This document shows, piece after piece, positions 11,394 through 22,072 of a stretch of DNA of 64,000 bases. The translations under genes and the position numbers were made by a program. The notes below the pieces were generated by a model. That model made no database searches and had not been told where the DNA came from. It saw nothing but the letters and a program-made list of their open reading frames with translations. Source of the stretch: Lysinibacillus pakistanensis (lineage in GTDB: Bacteria > Bacillota > Bacilli > Bacillales_A > Planococcaceae); NCBI GenBank assembly GCA_001312325.1, contig BBDJ01000017.1:39034-103033 (forward strand), read 5' to 3'. Position 1 is the first letter of the stretch, and each line of letters opens with the position of its first letter.

Positions 11394-12288
11394 GCATCTC
11401 TCAGATGGCTGCTCAACTTTTACATATCGCCAAAGGCTATTGGCAATATCCCGTGCTTCTGCTACGTGCTCCGTTCCAACGAAAGCTTTACGGAAAGGTG
11501 TAAGAAGTGATTCAATGATAAAAAGCTTTGGTTTTTCACGCTGTAGTTCCTCTAATAAAAATTCCACGTATTCTAGGCCCTCCACTGTTTCATTCTTAGA
11601 TAAACCCTTTTTAAAGCCTCTTAATTGCTCAATAACTGTGTCTTTATTAACTGCTTTATAATTCACAACATTTTGGATGGTGTTAATCATTTCAACACTG
11701 ACAATGATTTCTTTTGATTCAAGCATAGCAGGTATAATTACGCTAATATTGCGTAATGCTACACGTACAATGCTTCGCGATTTATATATTTATAATCAGC
11801 AATTAAAACAGCTCGCAATGTCAGATTAATCATACCAAGTGTTTGCACAGCACATTCATAGCTAATTGGACTAATTTCTTCTCCAAATACTTGAACAAGT
11901 CGATTTGCAAGCCACTCCAGCTCTTGTAAGTGATAGTTTATAATGATTTTTTTAAGTTCATTATCTCGAGAATGGAATATAGACTCAAAAATTTGGATTA
12001 AATTATGCTCACGATTGACATACATAAGTACTGCTACTTGCTGAGTTAAGACTTCCAGGTCGGTAGGATCTTTCCCGTATAGAAGCTCGTGACGACGATT
12101 ACTAGCTTCCTCACGCCCCTCATCTAATATGGCGATTAGGCATTCATTTTTAGAAGAAAAATGATTATAAAATGTTCCCTTTGAAATTTTAGCTGAACCA
12201 ATGATGTCGTTAATAGATGTATCAACGAATCCTTTTCAATAAATAAGTCTCTTGCAGCAGAAATAATTTGCCTTTTTCTTTTATTCAT
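11384..12288 (-). CDS. TetR-family repressor of the adjacent DHA2 transporter
   Basis: ATG at 12288 behind GGTGAGG. N-terminal TetR helix-turn-helix KRQIISAARDLFIEKGFVDTSINDI...ISKGTFYNHF; the rest is an all-helical ligand domain. Three breaks: one A lost near 12234, one base lost near 11755 (TACGTGTAG) and an extra A in A7 at 11387-11393. With A6 the protein ends SERCKK-stop before the terminator; without it, reading runs through the terminator, which supports the correction. It is divergent from an EmrB-type transporter, so local repression is the likely role. About 300 residues, longer than most TetR proteins. Confidence 0.82.
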
Positions 12289-12444
12289 AACCTCACCTTT
12301 TTATCGATATTATACTCTTATTCTATAGCTAAAATGCTTATTTATCAACGTTTAAAATTTTTATAGACTTAATTCTTGAAAAAAAGTAGACTGCGAGTAT
12401 AAAATAAGTTTTATCGAAAAACAAGAAAGAATTGAGGGATTAAT

Positions 12445-13969
12445 ATGGAAAGTGATCAAACAATGAAAAAGCCCCCATATGGAATGATTTCGATTTTATT
12501 TGTGGGGGCATTTGTTGCTTTTCTAAATAACACATTGTTAAATGTTGCTTTACCAACAATCATGAAAGATTTTGGTATAACATATTCAAAGGTACAATGG
12601 CTTGCAACAGGTTATATGCTAGTAAGTGGTATTCTAGTGCCAGCTTCAGCGTTCTTCGTTACACGCTTTAAAAATAGACATTTGTTTATTGCAGCAATGT
12701 CAGTCTTTACAATTGGTACAATTATGGCCGGCTTTGCACCTAACTTCGAAGTATTATTAGCAGGTCGTATGGTGCAAGCAGCTGGTGCTTCAAGTATGTC
12801 CCCGCTTTTAATGAATGTAATGCTGATTAGTTTCCCGAAAGAAAAACGCGGTGCAGCAATGGGAATCTTCGGTCTAGTAATGATTTCTGCCCCAGCAATA
12901 GGTCCTACATTATCAGGATATATTGTTGAGCACCATGATTGGCGCATGCTATTCCAAATGATTATTCCGTTTGCTGTTATTAGTTTGTTATTTGGTATTT
13001 GGAAATTAGAGAACGTGATGGAGACACGTAAGGTTCATTTAGATCTACTTTCAGTCCTATTATCAACAATCGCATTCGGTGGTATTCTATATGGTTTCAG
13101 TACTGCAGGGGATAAGGGCTGGTCAAGTCCTTGGGTATATGGCCCAATTTCAATTGGATCTATTGCTTTACTGATATTTATCTTTAAACAGCTACGCATG
13201 GATCAACCTTTGCTAAATTTACGTATTTATAAATATCCAATGTTTGCATTGGGTTCAGCTATCTCAATTATCGTGTCAATGGCTATGTTCTCTGGTATGA
13301 TTTTAACTCCTGCTTATGTACAATCGATTCGTGGAATTGATCCATTTAAAGCAGGCCTAATGATGCTTCCAGGAGCACTTGTAATGGGGATTATGTCGCC
13401 GATTACAGGGAAACTTTTTGATAAATTTGGGCCGCGTATTCTAGCAATTATCGGGTTAGCTATTACAACAGCTGCAACATTTGGGTTAACAAAATTAGAA
13501 TTAGATTCAAGCTATACATTTATCGTGTCTATGTACACAATTCGTATGTTCGGTATGTCAATGGTTATGATGCCAATTATGACAAATGGTTTAAATCAAT
13601 TACCACAAATGATGAACCCGCATGGTACAGCCATTAATAATACTGTACAGCAAGTGGCAGGAGCAATTGGTAGTGCTGTAATGGTTACATTTATGAATAA
13701 CCGTAAAAAAAGCTACAGCCCAGGATTTAATTGCAGAAGCTAAAGCGAATGCAGCGCAATCAGGAGCTGCTCCAACACCTGAACAAATGCAGCAAATGCA
13801 GGACCAAATTATGCAAACTGCCTTATTGGATGGGATTACACACTCATTCTTTATAGCAGCTTGCGTTACAGTAATTGCCTTTGTACTTGCATTCTTCTTA
13901 AAACGTGTGAAAATTGAAAGTGTGGCTGCACATATGGATTTGAAAAAAAACCAACTAAATAATTTATAA
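12445..13969 (+). CDS. DHA2-family MFS multidrug transporter (EmrB/QacA type)
   Basis: About 505 residues and 14 predicted membrane helices. Motif C-like GPTLSGYIVEHHDWRMLF and the WLATGYMLVSGI entry motif are typical of DHA2 drug:H+ antiporters. Start ATG at 12445. The A7 run at about 13706-13712 breaks the frame in the loop before the last helix; A6 joins NNRKKATAQDLIAEAKANA to the end. A further A8 near 13943 leaves the last few residues uncertain. Divergent from a TetR gene, probably its regulator. Confidence 0.9.
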
Positions 13970-14008
13970 CCTGCCAGAAGCAACTCTCAACTGGCAGGTT
14001 TTTTTTCT
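13968..14008 (+). terminator. Terminator after the DHA2 transporter
   Basis: AACCTGCCAG (13968-13977) pairs with CTGGCAGGTT (13991-14000), followed by a run of eight T. Confidence 0.9.
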
Positions 14009-14028
14009 TTGTAGTAGGAATAAAAATA

Positions 14029-14069
14029 AACCCGTTTTTGTAGACACAATAGTGAATACAAAACGGGTT
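14029..14069 (-). terminator. Terminator after the MMPL transporter
   Basis: AACCCGTTTTTG (14029-14040) pairs with CAAAACGGGTT (14059-14069); on the minus strand it continues into a T-rich tail. It lies just beyond the corrected MMPL stop at 14089. Confidence 0.75.
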
Positions 14070-14088
14070 CTTGCCTTGTATGATGATA

Positions 14089-16278
14089 TTAAATATCTTT
14101 TTTTAAATAATGCCCCTGGCCAAAAAGCATATTTACCCAAAATGGTAGTGATCGCTGGGACTAGTAAAGGACGCACAATGAATGTATCTAGAAGTACGCC
14201 AATAGCTGTAACGACACCAAACTGCACTAATACTTGAATTGGTAATGTCGCAAGTACTGCAAATGTTCCAGCCAAGATTAGCCCAGAAGATGTAATGACA
14301 CTGCCTGTTCTAACAACACCTTCTTCTACTGCAGTTAAATGATCTGAAGTCTTACGTTTTTTTCCATATCTCTGAAATCATAAAGATATTATAATCTTCT
14401 CCAAGTGCTACTAAAAAGACAAAGGCATATAGTGGAATAGCTCCTGAAATGGCTTCAGCTCCCATAACATGATGTAAAATAAGCCAGCCAGCCCCAAGTG
14501 CACTGAAATAGGAAATAATAACAGTGGCTAATAAATAAACTGTGGCTGTAAGGGAACGAAGATAGATAAATAATAATAGAGCAATCAAGGCAATCATCGT
14601 TGGCATAATAACTGTTTCATCCCTTACAGTAATTTGCTGCGTATTATATTGACTAGCTGTCTCGCCGCCAATCCATAGATGCTGATCTGCCTTCTTAATG
14701 CCTTCAGTTTCAAGCATTTTTCCAACTTCTGCTTTCAGCTCTGGAATATGTGCTAATGCCTCCTTAGCATAAGGGTTAATATTTAAGGTTAGTTCATACA
14801 ATTGTATATGATTATTCTTTTCTCCAATTTGAACATCTGTAACACTATCAATATAAGAGATAGATGCTAATTGCTGTTGTAAGTTAATATCGTTTCCCTT
14901 AGTGTCAATGACGAGCTGTATAGGTGCTAATTCACCAGGGGAGAAATTTTCTTCTATTAAAGTAAAGCCTTCACGTGACGGCATATCCTCTGGGAAGGAA
15001 GATAATAAATCAAATGTATATTGAATGCGTGGCACAAATACGGTTAAACCACCTAACAATAATAAAGTTGCTACAATCACAATCCATGGTTTATGTGTCA
15101 CGAAATGCCCGATTTTATGACTTGTTTTATGGGAAGGCTTGTTTTGTTTTTTTACCTTTCCTTTGAGCCATCGCCTCTGTTCTTGGTACGAATGGGAAAA
15201 AGGCTACGCGGCCGATTAAGACAAGAATTGCTGGAAGGACAACAAGTGCTGCAATTCCCATTACAAGTACGCCAAAGCTAAATGGAACTGCAAAGCGTTG
15301 AAATGCACCGTAATGGGCAAGACTAAGAGTAGCTAGACCAATCACAACAGTTAAGGCACTCATCAAGATTGCGCCGCCAGATTCCCTTACAGCAAGCTTC
15401 ATAGCGGTTGTTTTATCCTCAACCTCAAAAAGAATTTCTCGGTACTTTGAGATTAAAAATAGACAATAGTCTGTACCTGCACCAAAGAGTAATACGGTCA
15501 TAATAGAAACAGCCTGTGAATCCTTAGCAATCCATCCTTGATCAGCAAAGAAGCCAAGCGTTGGACTGATAATACCATAAGCAAGACCCACAACGATTAA
15601 AGGGATGACAGCTAATAGTGGTGAACGATAGATAATAATTAATAGCACTAAAACAAGGAGTACAGTTGCCATTAATAATTTTGTATCAGCTTTTGAGAAA
15701 AGGCTGACTGCATCTGTTGCAATGCCAACTGGTCCAGAATAACGGATATGAAGTACATCACTGGCCAAGTCCTTTTTCGTTTGGACATTATATTCATCCA
15801 TTGTTTTCGTTAATGCATTTAAACTCTCTTGTAAAACATCAGTTGCTAGCCCTTTTTCAAAGAAAACAGGAGTAACAATGGTTGTACTGTTTTCAGATGC
15901 GGATGCAGCAATGGCTTGTGTAGGCATTTGATCATAAGGTGGAATCAGTGTTTGATGAGCTAAAGGTTTATCTGTTAGCTCTCCATAAATCTTTTGGATA
16001 ACACCAAAATCATCAGTAGTTAGACCATTTTCTCGGTGCCAAACAAGTAATAAAGGTGTGCCTGCTTCATTAGGAAATTGTTCTGCAATAATAGTAGCGG
16101 CTTGTTCTGACATTTCTGTACTAGGTAGATTTTTACCTGATTCACTTTCAATGCTATTGATTTGTGGCCAAGCAAAGGATAGTGCAGTAACAAGTAAAAC
16201 CCAAAAGACAAGAGTTAAAATGCGTCCCTTTTTACTTGCTACCATCGAGCCCCATTGCTCGAGTGGATGTTTTTTCAC
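14089..16278 (-). CDS. MMPL/RND-family exporter (YdgH type)
   Basis: About 730 residues in two homologous halves, each with one N-terminal helix, an extracytoplasmic domain and a five-to-six-helix block containing the conserved GTDYCLFLISKYRE and GEDYNIFMISEIWKK proton-relay motifs. GTG start at 16278 behind GGAGG. Breaks: A7 near 15148-15154 between the halves, A7 near 14356-14362, and A7 near 14099-14105. With the last fixed the protein ends ALFKKDI. MMPL proteins export lipids, siderophores or drugs. It is divergent from a TetR gene that probably represses it. Confidence 0.9.
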
Positions 16279-16401
16279 GAGAAGACCTCCATTCCATATG
16301 AGTATTATTAATTATATATACTAGTAGGTTAATTAATCAATTACGAAATACTAATATGTTATACTATGTTTAAAAATAATGCTTTAAAAGGAGGCGATAT
16401 G

Positions 16402-17025
16402 ATGAAACAATCGCCGCGTGTTCTCGGAAGACCTCGCCATAATGAAAATGCAAAACCAACAAAAGATATTGTCCTTGAAACGGCCACAAGACTTTTTATA
16501 AAAGAGGGCTACAAAAATATTTCGATGGATGATGTAGCAAAAGCTTGTAACGTGACAAAGGCAACAGTCTATTATTACTACCCAACTAAAGGCGATCTAT
16601 ATACATCTGCATTAATTGCAATGATGGATAGGATTAGGTTAGCTATTCTACATATTTTAGAGCAGCCAAGCCCCTTTAAAGAACGACTAGAACAACTTGT
16701 TGAAGTTCACTTATCTGCTACTGTAGATATTGATATGAAAAACTTTATGAGAGAGGCATCCATTAATTTATCGGAATCTCAATTAAAGGAAGTACATATC
16801 TCGGAAAATAAAATATATCAAACAATTGAACAAGCCATGCAGCTAGAGATGGAGAAGGGGACAATACGTAAAGGAAATGCTACCTTCTTTGCACATACGT
16901 TTATGGCGATGATGTCCATTGGATATTTCAAAGACGGGGAAGGAAAGCGGTTGTTTAACACAGTACAAGAGACAGCCAAAGAAGTGACCACTTTCTTTTG
17001 GCAATCTGTTCATAACAATGAATAA
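16402..17025 (+). CDS. TetR/AcrR-family regulator (divergent from MMPL exporter)
   Basis: Intact, about 207 residues. The N-terminal arm is basic (GRPRHNENAKPTKD), followed by the helix-turn-helix ISMDDVAKACNVTKATVYYYYPTK. Two adjacent ATGs at 16399 and 16402 follow AAAGGAGG; the second has the better spacing. The upstream in-frame ATG at 16366 lacks a binding site. The 120-bp AT-rich gap to the MMPL gene would hold both promoters and its operator; a TATACT at about 16359 is a possible -10. Confidence 0.88.
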   Translation: MKQSPRVLGRPRHNENAKPTKDIVLETATRLFIKEGYKNISMDDVAKACNVTKATVYYYYPTKGDLYTSALIAMMDRIRLAILHILEQPSPFKERLEQLVEVHLSATVDIDMKNFMREASINLSESQLKEVHISENKIYQTIEQAMQLEMEKGTIRKGNATFFAHTFMAMMSIGYFKDGEGKRLFNTVQETAKEVTTFFWQSVHNNE

Positions 17026-17084
17026 GCCCCTTTAAACTCCTTTCAAAAGGTATTATCTGGTAATTTCCTAAATAATCAAAGTCA

Positions 17085-17165
17085 AAATGAAGGAGATTTC
17101 CGTTCCAGACTGTCGCTTTGTCGCTAACGCTTCGCTTTCACGCAGAGCAAGACTCCAATAGGCGA
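17085..17165. repeat. Degenerate copy of the structured intergenic repeat
   Basis: It begins with GAGATTTCCGTTCCAGAC and ends with AGACTCCAATAGGC, matching the ends (GATTTCCGTTCCAGGC...GCACTCCAATCAGC) of the larger element at 48.7 kb. The middle is shortened and decayed. Confidence 0.55.
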
Positions 17166-17424
17166 ATGACGACCTTAATAAAGAACATCAAGTCGCTGTT
17201 TATCTGCTTCCAAAAAGAGGGGGACAAAAGGATGAACGACAAAAAAACGACGATTCTTAATTTTGCTGCTTTGGAAAATTTATTATAGTCAAACAGTTAA
17301 TAGTTGACTAAAACAATGAATTTTGAAAAGATTGTCGAAATTGTGATTTAGCTCATTGAAATAATGGACAAACAGTCTTATAATGAAGGTTGTAATGTCA
17401 CCAAGATAAGATAAGGATGGAATT

Positions 17425-17526
17425 ATGATGCGCTTTTTGCGGATTGAAGTTAACACTGTAATAACAAGTCATACGAATTGCTATCCAGCCCTTGTGACTG
17501 GTGAATGTGGAAGATATACGCTGTAA
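17425..17526 (+). CDS. Possible 33-residue leader peptide upstream of yjlC-ndh
   Basis: ATGATG at 17425 follows AAGGAT at a usable distance and encodes MMRFLRIEVNTVITSHTN and on to GRYTL. Its stop lies one base before the hairpin at 17528. No family recognised. It could be a leader peptide, a small independent gene, or chance. The rest of 17166-17424 shows nothing I can support. Confidence 0.3.
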   Translation: MMRFLRIEVNTVITSHTNCYPALVTGECGRYTL

Positions 17527-17527
17527 C

Positions 17528-17560
17528 GACTGTTAAGTTTTACCTTAATGGTCTTTTTTT
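17528..17560 (+). terminator. Hairpin with T tract in the yjlC-ndh leader
   Basis: GACTGTTAAG (17528-17537) pairs with CTTAATGGTC (17544-17553; eight of ten positions, plus one G-U) and is followed by a run of T to 17560. It lies 50 bp before the yjlC start and could attenuate that operon or end a short transcript. Confidence 0.45.
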
Positions 17561-17611
17561 ACATGTAAGTAATAAAAAAATAGTATTAGTGATGGCAAAG
17601 GAGAGTTCAAC

Positions 17612-18040
17612 ATGTCAGAAACGAATAACCAAACACAGGCTGAGCAAGTAACTGTGAGTAAAGAACAATTAGATGTCCTAGATCAATTATTAAAGCCTGA
17701 AGTTCAAGAATCTCTTACAACTTTAGTTGAGCAATTACCAAAGTTAACTGAAATGATGACATTATTAACGAAATCATACGAGTTTGCTCAAGCTGTTGCA
17801 ACAGACGAAGTGCTTAAAAACGATACAGTTGGAGCAGTAACAGAAATGGCTGGTCCTGTAGTAGGCTCTGCAAAAAACCTTGCAGCAACTGCAATTGAAG
17901 CAAAAGACCGTGCATCTGAAAGCCATGAAGTAATTGGTTTATTCGGTCTTGTGAAAATGTTAAAAGACCCTCAAGTTCAAAATGTTTTCCGTTTTGTTAA
18001 TGCTTTCTTACAAATAAGCGCAGAACGTAAAGCTAAATAA
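17612..18040 (+). CDS. yjlC: DUF1641 protein YjlC
   Basis: 142 residues, intact, ATG behind AAAGGAG. A DUF1641 protein by its LDVLDQLLKPEVQESLTTLV and FGLVKMLKDPQVQNVFRF segments. In B. subtilis yjlC lies directly upstream of ndh in one operon, as here (45-bp gap). The family is small, helical and often linked to respiratory NADH or formate dehydrogenases; its exact role is unknown. Confidence 0.85.
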   Translation: MSETNNQTQAEQVTVSKEQLDVLDQLLKPEVQESLTTLVEQLPKLTEMMTLLTKSYEFAQAVATDEVLKNDTVGAVTEMAGPVVGSAKNLAATAIEAKDRASESHEVIGLFGLVKMLKDPQVQNVFRFVNAFLQISAERKAK

Positions 18041-18085
18041 GACTCAAGGTAAATTCAATTCGTAAGGACGGAGGATTAATTAATC

Positions 18086-19271
18086 ATGTCAAAAGAAATC
18101 GTCATCTTAGGTGCTGGTTACGCTGGCGTTCTAACTGCATTAACAGCACGTAAGTATCTATCAGCTGATGAAGCTAAAATTACTGTAGTAAACCAATTCC
18201 CAACACACCAAATCATCACTGAGCTTCACCGTTTAGCTGGTGGTACAATTGCTGAAGGTGCTGTTGCATTACCACTGAAAAAAATCTTTAAAGGGTTAGA
18301 CATTGATCTACAAATTGCGAAAGTAACAAAATTCAATGTAGACACTAAAAAAAGTAGACCTAGATACGGGTTATACATTAACTTACGATACACTTGTGGT
18401 ATCTTTAGGTAGCCAAACTGGATTCTTCGGTATCCCTGGATTAGAAGAAAATTCAATGGTCCTTAAATCAGTAAATGATGCCAATAAAATTAACAGACAT
18501 ATTGAAGACCGCATTAAAGCATATGCACAATCTAAAGATGAAGCAGATGCTACAATCGTTATCGGTGGAGGCGGTTTAACAGGTGTTGAGCTTGTTGGTG
18601 AAATCGTGGACAACTTCCCGAAAATCGCTGCAAAACACGGTGTTAACTTTGCTGATCTTAAAATTAAACTTGTTGAAGCTGGTCCAAAAATCTTACCAGT
18701 ACTTCCAGATACACTTATCCAACGCGCTACTGAAAGCTTAACAAAACGCGGAGTAGAATTTATTACGGGTACGCCTGTAACAGGTGTAGATGGTAATGTT
18801 ATTTCTCTTAAAGACCGTGAACCAATCGTTGCAAACACGCTTGTTTGGACTGGTGGGGTAGCACCACTTCCAATCGTAGGAGAATCAGGTCTTGCAGCAG
18901 ATCGCGGTAAAGCAACAATCAATGAATTCTTACAATCTACATCTCACGAAGATGTATTTGTTATTGGGGATGCATCTGTTGCATTACCAGCTGATGGTGG
19001 TCGTCCACTGTATGCTCCAACTGCTCAAGTTGCATGGCAAATGGGTGAATGCGCTGGCTACAACGTATTCGCACAATACAAAAACCAAGAAATGAAATCA
19101 TTCTCAGCTGTAAACTCTGGTACACTTGCAAGCTTAGGTCGTAAAGATGCTGTTGCTACGATTGGTGCTAGTAACACACAACTTAAAGGCCTTCCAGCAA
19201 CATTAATGAAAGAAGCTTCTAATATTCGTTATTTAACTCATATTAAAGCTTTATTCGGTTTAGCATATTAA
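18086..19271 (+). CDS. ndh: Type II NADH dehydrogenase (NDH-2)
   Basis: A single-subunit flavoprotein that passes electrons from NADH to menaquinone at the membrane face without pumping protons. FAD motif VILGAGYAGV at the N-terminus, NAD motif VIGGGGLTGVELVGE in the middle, FAD site DVFVIGDAS and quinone-site APTAQVAWQMG are visible. The A7 run near 18350-18356 breaks the frame; A6 restores DTKKVDLDTGYTLTYDTLV. About 395 residues. In B. subtilis this operon is controlled by Rex; a TTGTGAtttagcTCATTG at about 17342 is only a weak match. Confidence 0.93.
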
Positions 19272-19278
19272 AATTGGG

Positions 19279-19319
19279 AATCTCCTTAAATGCAATTTTG
19301 TGTTTAAGGGGATTTTTTT
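19279..19319 (+). terminator. Terminator after ndh
   Basis: AATCTCCTTAAA (19279-19290) pairs with TTTAAGGGGATT (19303-19314 region) and is followed by T7. Confidence 0.85.
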
Positions 19320-19408
19320 GTGTGTAAAATACTGGTACATCATTGATTAATCATAAGAAAATGGATAAAATCAAGGAGATAGGAAATTTTGCATGGGGTG
19401 ATAGGACG

Positions 19409-20368
19409 ATGTTCACGATATTTCGATCAAAAGAAGAGGATGTTGAGCAATTTAAAAAGAAAATTGATGAATTGAATGCGACGCTGGATAAAAAAAGATA
19501 ATGAATTTCAACTATTTTTAAATCTATTACATAAGGATATCATTGAAACCATTGAACAACATAATAAGGTAAATAATCAGCATACCATTTTAGGAGAAAT
19601 GGTTACTGATATTGTTGGAGAATTTAATAAAGTTGAGGTTAGCACAATTCAATCAAATAAAATTTCTGAAAACGCGCTAGATAAGGGTAATTTGTTAATT
19701 TCCTCCTCCAACCAAATGATGACATTATCAGTAGAAAGTAAGCAGGCTGTCCATGAAGTAGAACAGCTTATTGATGCATTAGGAGAGCAATCTCAAAAAA
19801 AACATCTTTAAGCATGACTAATTTAAGTGAGCGATCAAAACAAATTGCAGAAATTGTAAATGTTATTGGGGAAATTTCAAATCAAACAAATTTACTAGCT
19901 CTGAATGCATCTATTGAGGCAGCAAGAGCAGGAGAGCATGGTAAAGGCTTTTCAGTTGTTGCTGAGGAGGTTCGCAAATTAGCTGAAAGCACGAAAACTA
20001 GCACAGAGGATATTGCAAATTTAACAAAGAAAATTGAGGAGCAAATTGGACTTGCTTACGAGGATAATAAAAATAATATGCAGCTAGTAACGGAAGGAAT
20101 TGATAAAAGCACTAAAACCTCAGTAAAAATTGATCAATTACTACAAATTATGACCAATGTTCAAACTGGGATTAATGAGCTACTAGGCTCCATTAAAGAT
20201 CAAAAACTATCAAACGAAGATGTTATGCATAAATTTAAGACGACAACTGCCTTATTCGATGAAACAAATCGTGTTCTAATAAGCCATATTGATGAGTCCG
20301 AAATCGTGACGAAAAAATTATTAGAGGCAGTAGAGCAAGTGAAACATTTTCCAACCGAAAGTAAATAA
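19409..20368 (+). CDS. Soluble methyl-accepting chemotaxis-type signalling protein
   Basis: About 318 residues, no membrane helix. The N-terminal half is coiled coil; the C-terminal half holds the conserved MCP hairpin tip [19 protein letters not shown] followed by [18 protein letters not shown]. It would form part of a cytoplasmic chemoreceptor array acting on CheA. ATG at 19409 behind GGGGTGAT. Breaks: A7 near 19490-19496 and A8 near 19795-19802 (two extra A). There is no PAS or globin domain; it resembles short soluble receptors such as B. subtilis YfmS in layout. Confidence 0.85.
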
Positions 20369-20491
20369 TAAAACTTCGTAAATGAAGATATGTTTAACTC
20401 TTGAAATCACTCTAAAATTTTTAAGGAGATTTAAAAAAAGAAAGTACCCTGCAGAGCTCCTTCTAAAGTGTCTACTACAGGGTTCATTTAA

Positions 20492-21990
20492 TTATTTTAA
20501 ATCGCCAACTTTTTCTTTTAATGCTGCTAATTGATCTGGATAGTTCTTTTCAGTAATTTCAGTCCATAATTCTGCATCTTTAATGCCGCATCTTTCTGGA
20601 ATAAAGACTGGATCAAGGCCCATCTTCTTTTGTTCTTCATAATCTCTTAACGTAGCAATACCTGGCTTTGTTAAGAGGATAATAGCAATTAGGTTTAACC
20701 AAGCAAGAGTACCTACACCAATATCCGCAAGATTCCAAGCAGTTGAGGATGAACGAATAGTTCCAAAAAAAGATGGAAATAACCAATAATACTTTTACAA
20801 CAATTGCAATAGTCGGAAAGTTTTTATTGTTTTTAAATAAGTAAGCAACATTACTTTCTGTATATACCCCAAAAGCAAGCATAGTAGTAATCGCAAAGAA
20901 AAATACAGCGATAGCTACAAACGGGCTTCCTAAGCCAGGGATAAATGAGTTGATTGCCTCTTGAGCGAAAGCAGTACCAGCTTCAACTCCTGGAAGATTC
21001 TCGATTATAAATCCACCATTAGGATGGGCAATATTGTAACTACCTGTGGAGATAATCATAATGGCTGTTGCTGTACAAACAAGTAATGTATCTACATAGA
21101 CAGAGAATGCTTGAACAAGCCCTTGTTTGGCAGGATGAGATACCTCTGCGGTACCAGCCGCTTGTGCTCCTGTACCTTGACCTGCCTCATTTGAATAAGC
21201 ACCTCTTTTTACTCCCCACATAATTGCATTCCCAAACACGGCCCCGAATGCAGCATTTAAATTAAAGGCCGAGCTAAAAATTAAAGCAAATATAGCAGGT
21301 ACTTCTTTGATATTGATAAATAAAATGACGAATGCAAGAAGGATGTAAGCCGTTGCCATAAACGGTACAGCATACTCAGCAACTTTACCAACTCTTTTAA
21401 TACCGCCAAAAATAGCAAATCCAAATATTGCAGAAACAATAATACCTGTGATTATTGGTGAAATACCGAATGCATTTTTTGTAGAATCTGCAATGTTAAA
21501 GGCTTGGACACCAGAGCCAGTGAAACCAGTTGCTAAAATAGTAGCGATGGCAAAAAGTATAGCAAATGGCTTGTTTTTTAGCCCCTTTTCGATATAGTAG
21601 GCTGGTCCTCCACGATATTCTCCCGCAATTTCTTGTTTCCAAACTTGTGCTAAAGCTGATTCAATATAGGCAGCACCAGCTCCTAAAAAGGCAATGACCC
21701 ACATCCAAAATATAGCTCCAGGTCCTCCGAAATAAATAGCTGTAGCTACCCCTGCGATATTCCCAATACCAACACGTCCACCTAATGCCATAGCAAAGCT
21801 TTGAAAAGATGAAACGCCATTAGCTGAATTTTTTTCTATCAAACAATTGTGTAATCATATCTTTAAAAAGACGTAGCTGGGGAAACTTCATAAGAAGCGA
21901 GAAGTAAACGCCAGCTCCTAAACAAAGATAAACTAAAGCATTACTCCATATGATCCCTGCTATTTTCCCTGTTAAAGTGGCAAAATCCAT
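20492..21990 (-). CDS. AGCS-family sodium/proton:amino acid symporter
   Basis: About 498 residues with a dozen membrane segments. AGCS signatures: LGGRVGIGNIAGVATAIYFGGPGAIFW-type entry region, GGPAYYIEKG, KRGAYSNEAGQGTGAQAAGTA and TTMLAF. It would import alanine, glycine or a related amino acid with sodium. ATG at 21990 behind GAGG. Breaks: A7 near 21834-21840 and an A7 (plus strand) near 20766-20772. The corrected C-terminus ends LAALKEKVGDLK at 20492. It is followed upstream by a RocB-type peptidase, suggesting peptide or amino-acid use. Confidence 0.9.
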
Positions 21991-22072
21991 ATAATAACCT
22001 CATTTCTACTCAGATAAATAGGTAACAATTCAAATTGGAGAAAGTGGAAACCATTTTTGTATGAAATTCCTC

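Noticed and set aside
11274..11726. Longer C-terminus of the TetR protein running to 11274
   Set aside because: It reads through a perfect bidirectional terminator and appears only because of an extra A in a run; with A6 the protein stops at 11384.
13964..14088. Extended C-terminus of the MMPL protein
   Set aside because: It reads through two terminators; one fewer A gives ALFKKDI and a stop at 14089.
17335..17365. Rex binding site upstream of yjlC-ndh
   Set aside because: TTGTGATTTAGCTCATTG shares one good half-site only; the second half does not match TCACAA.
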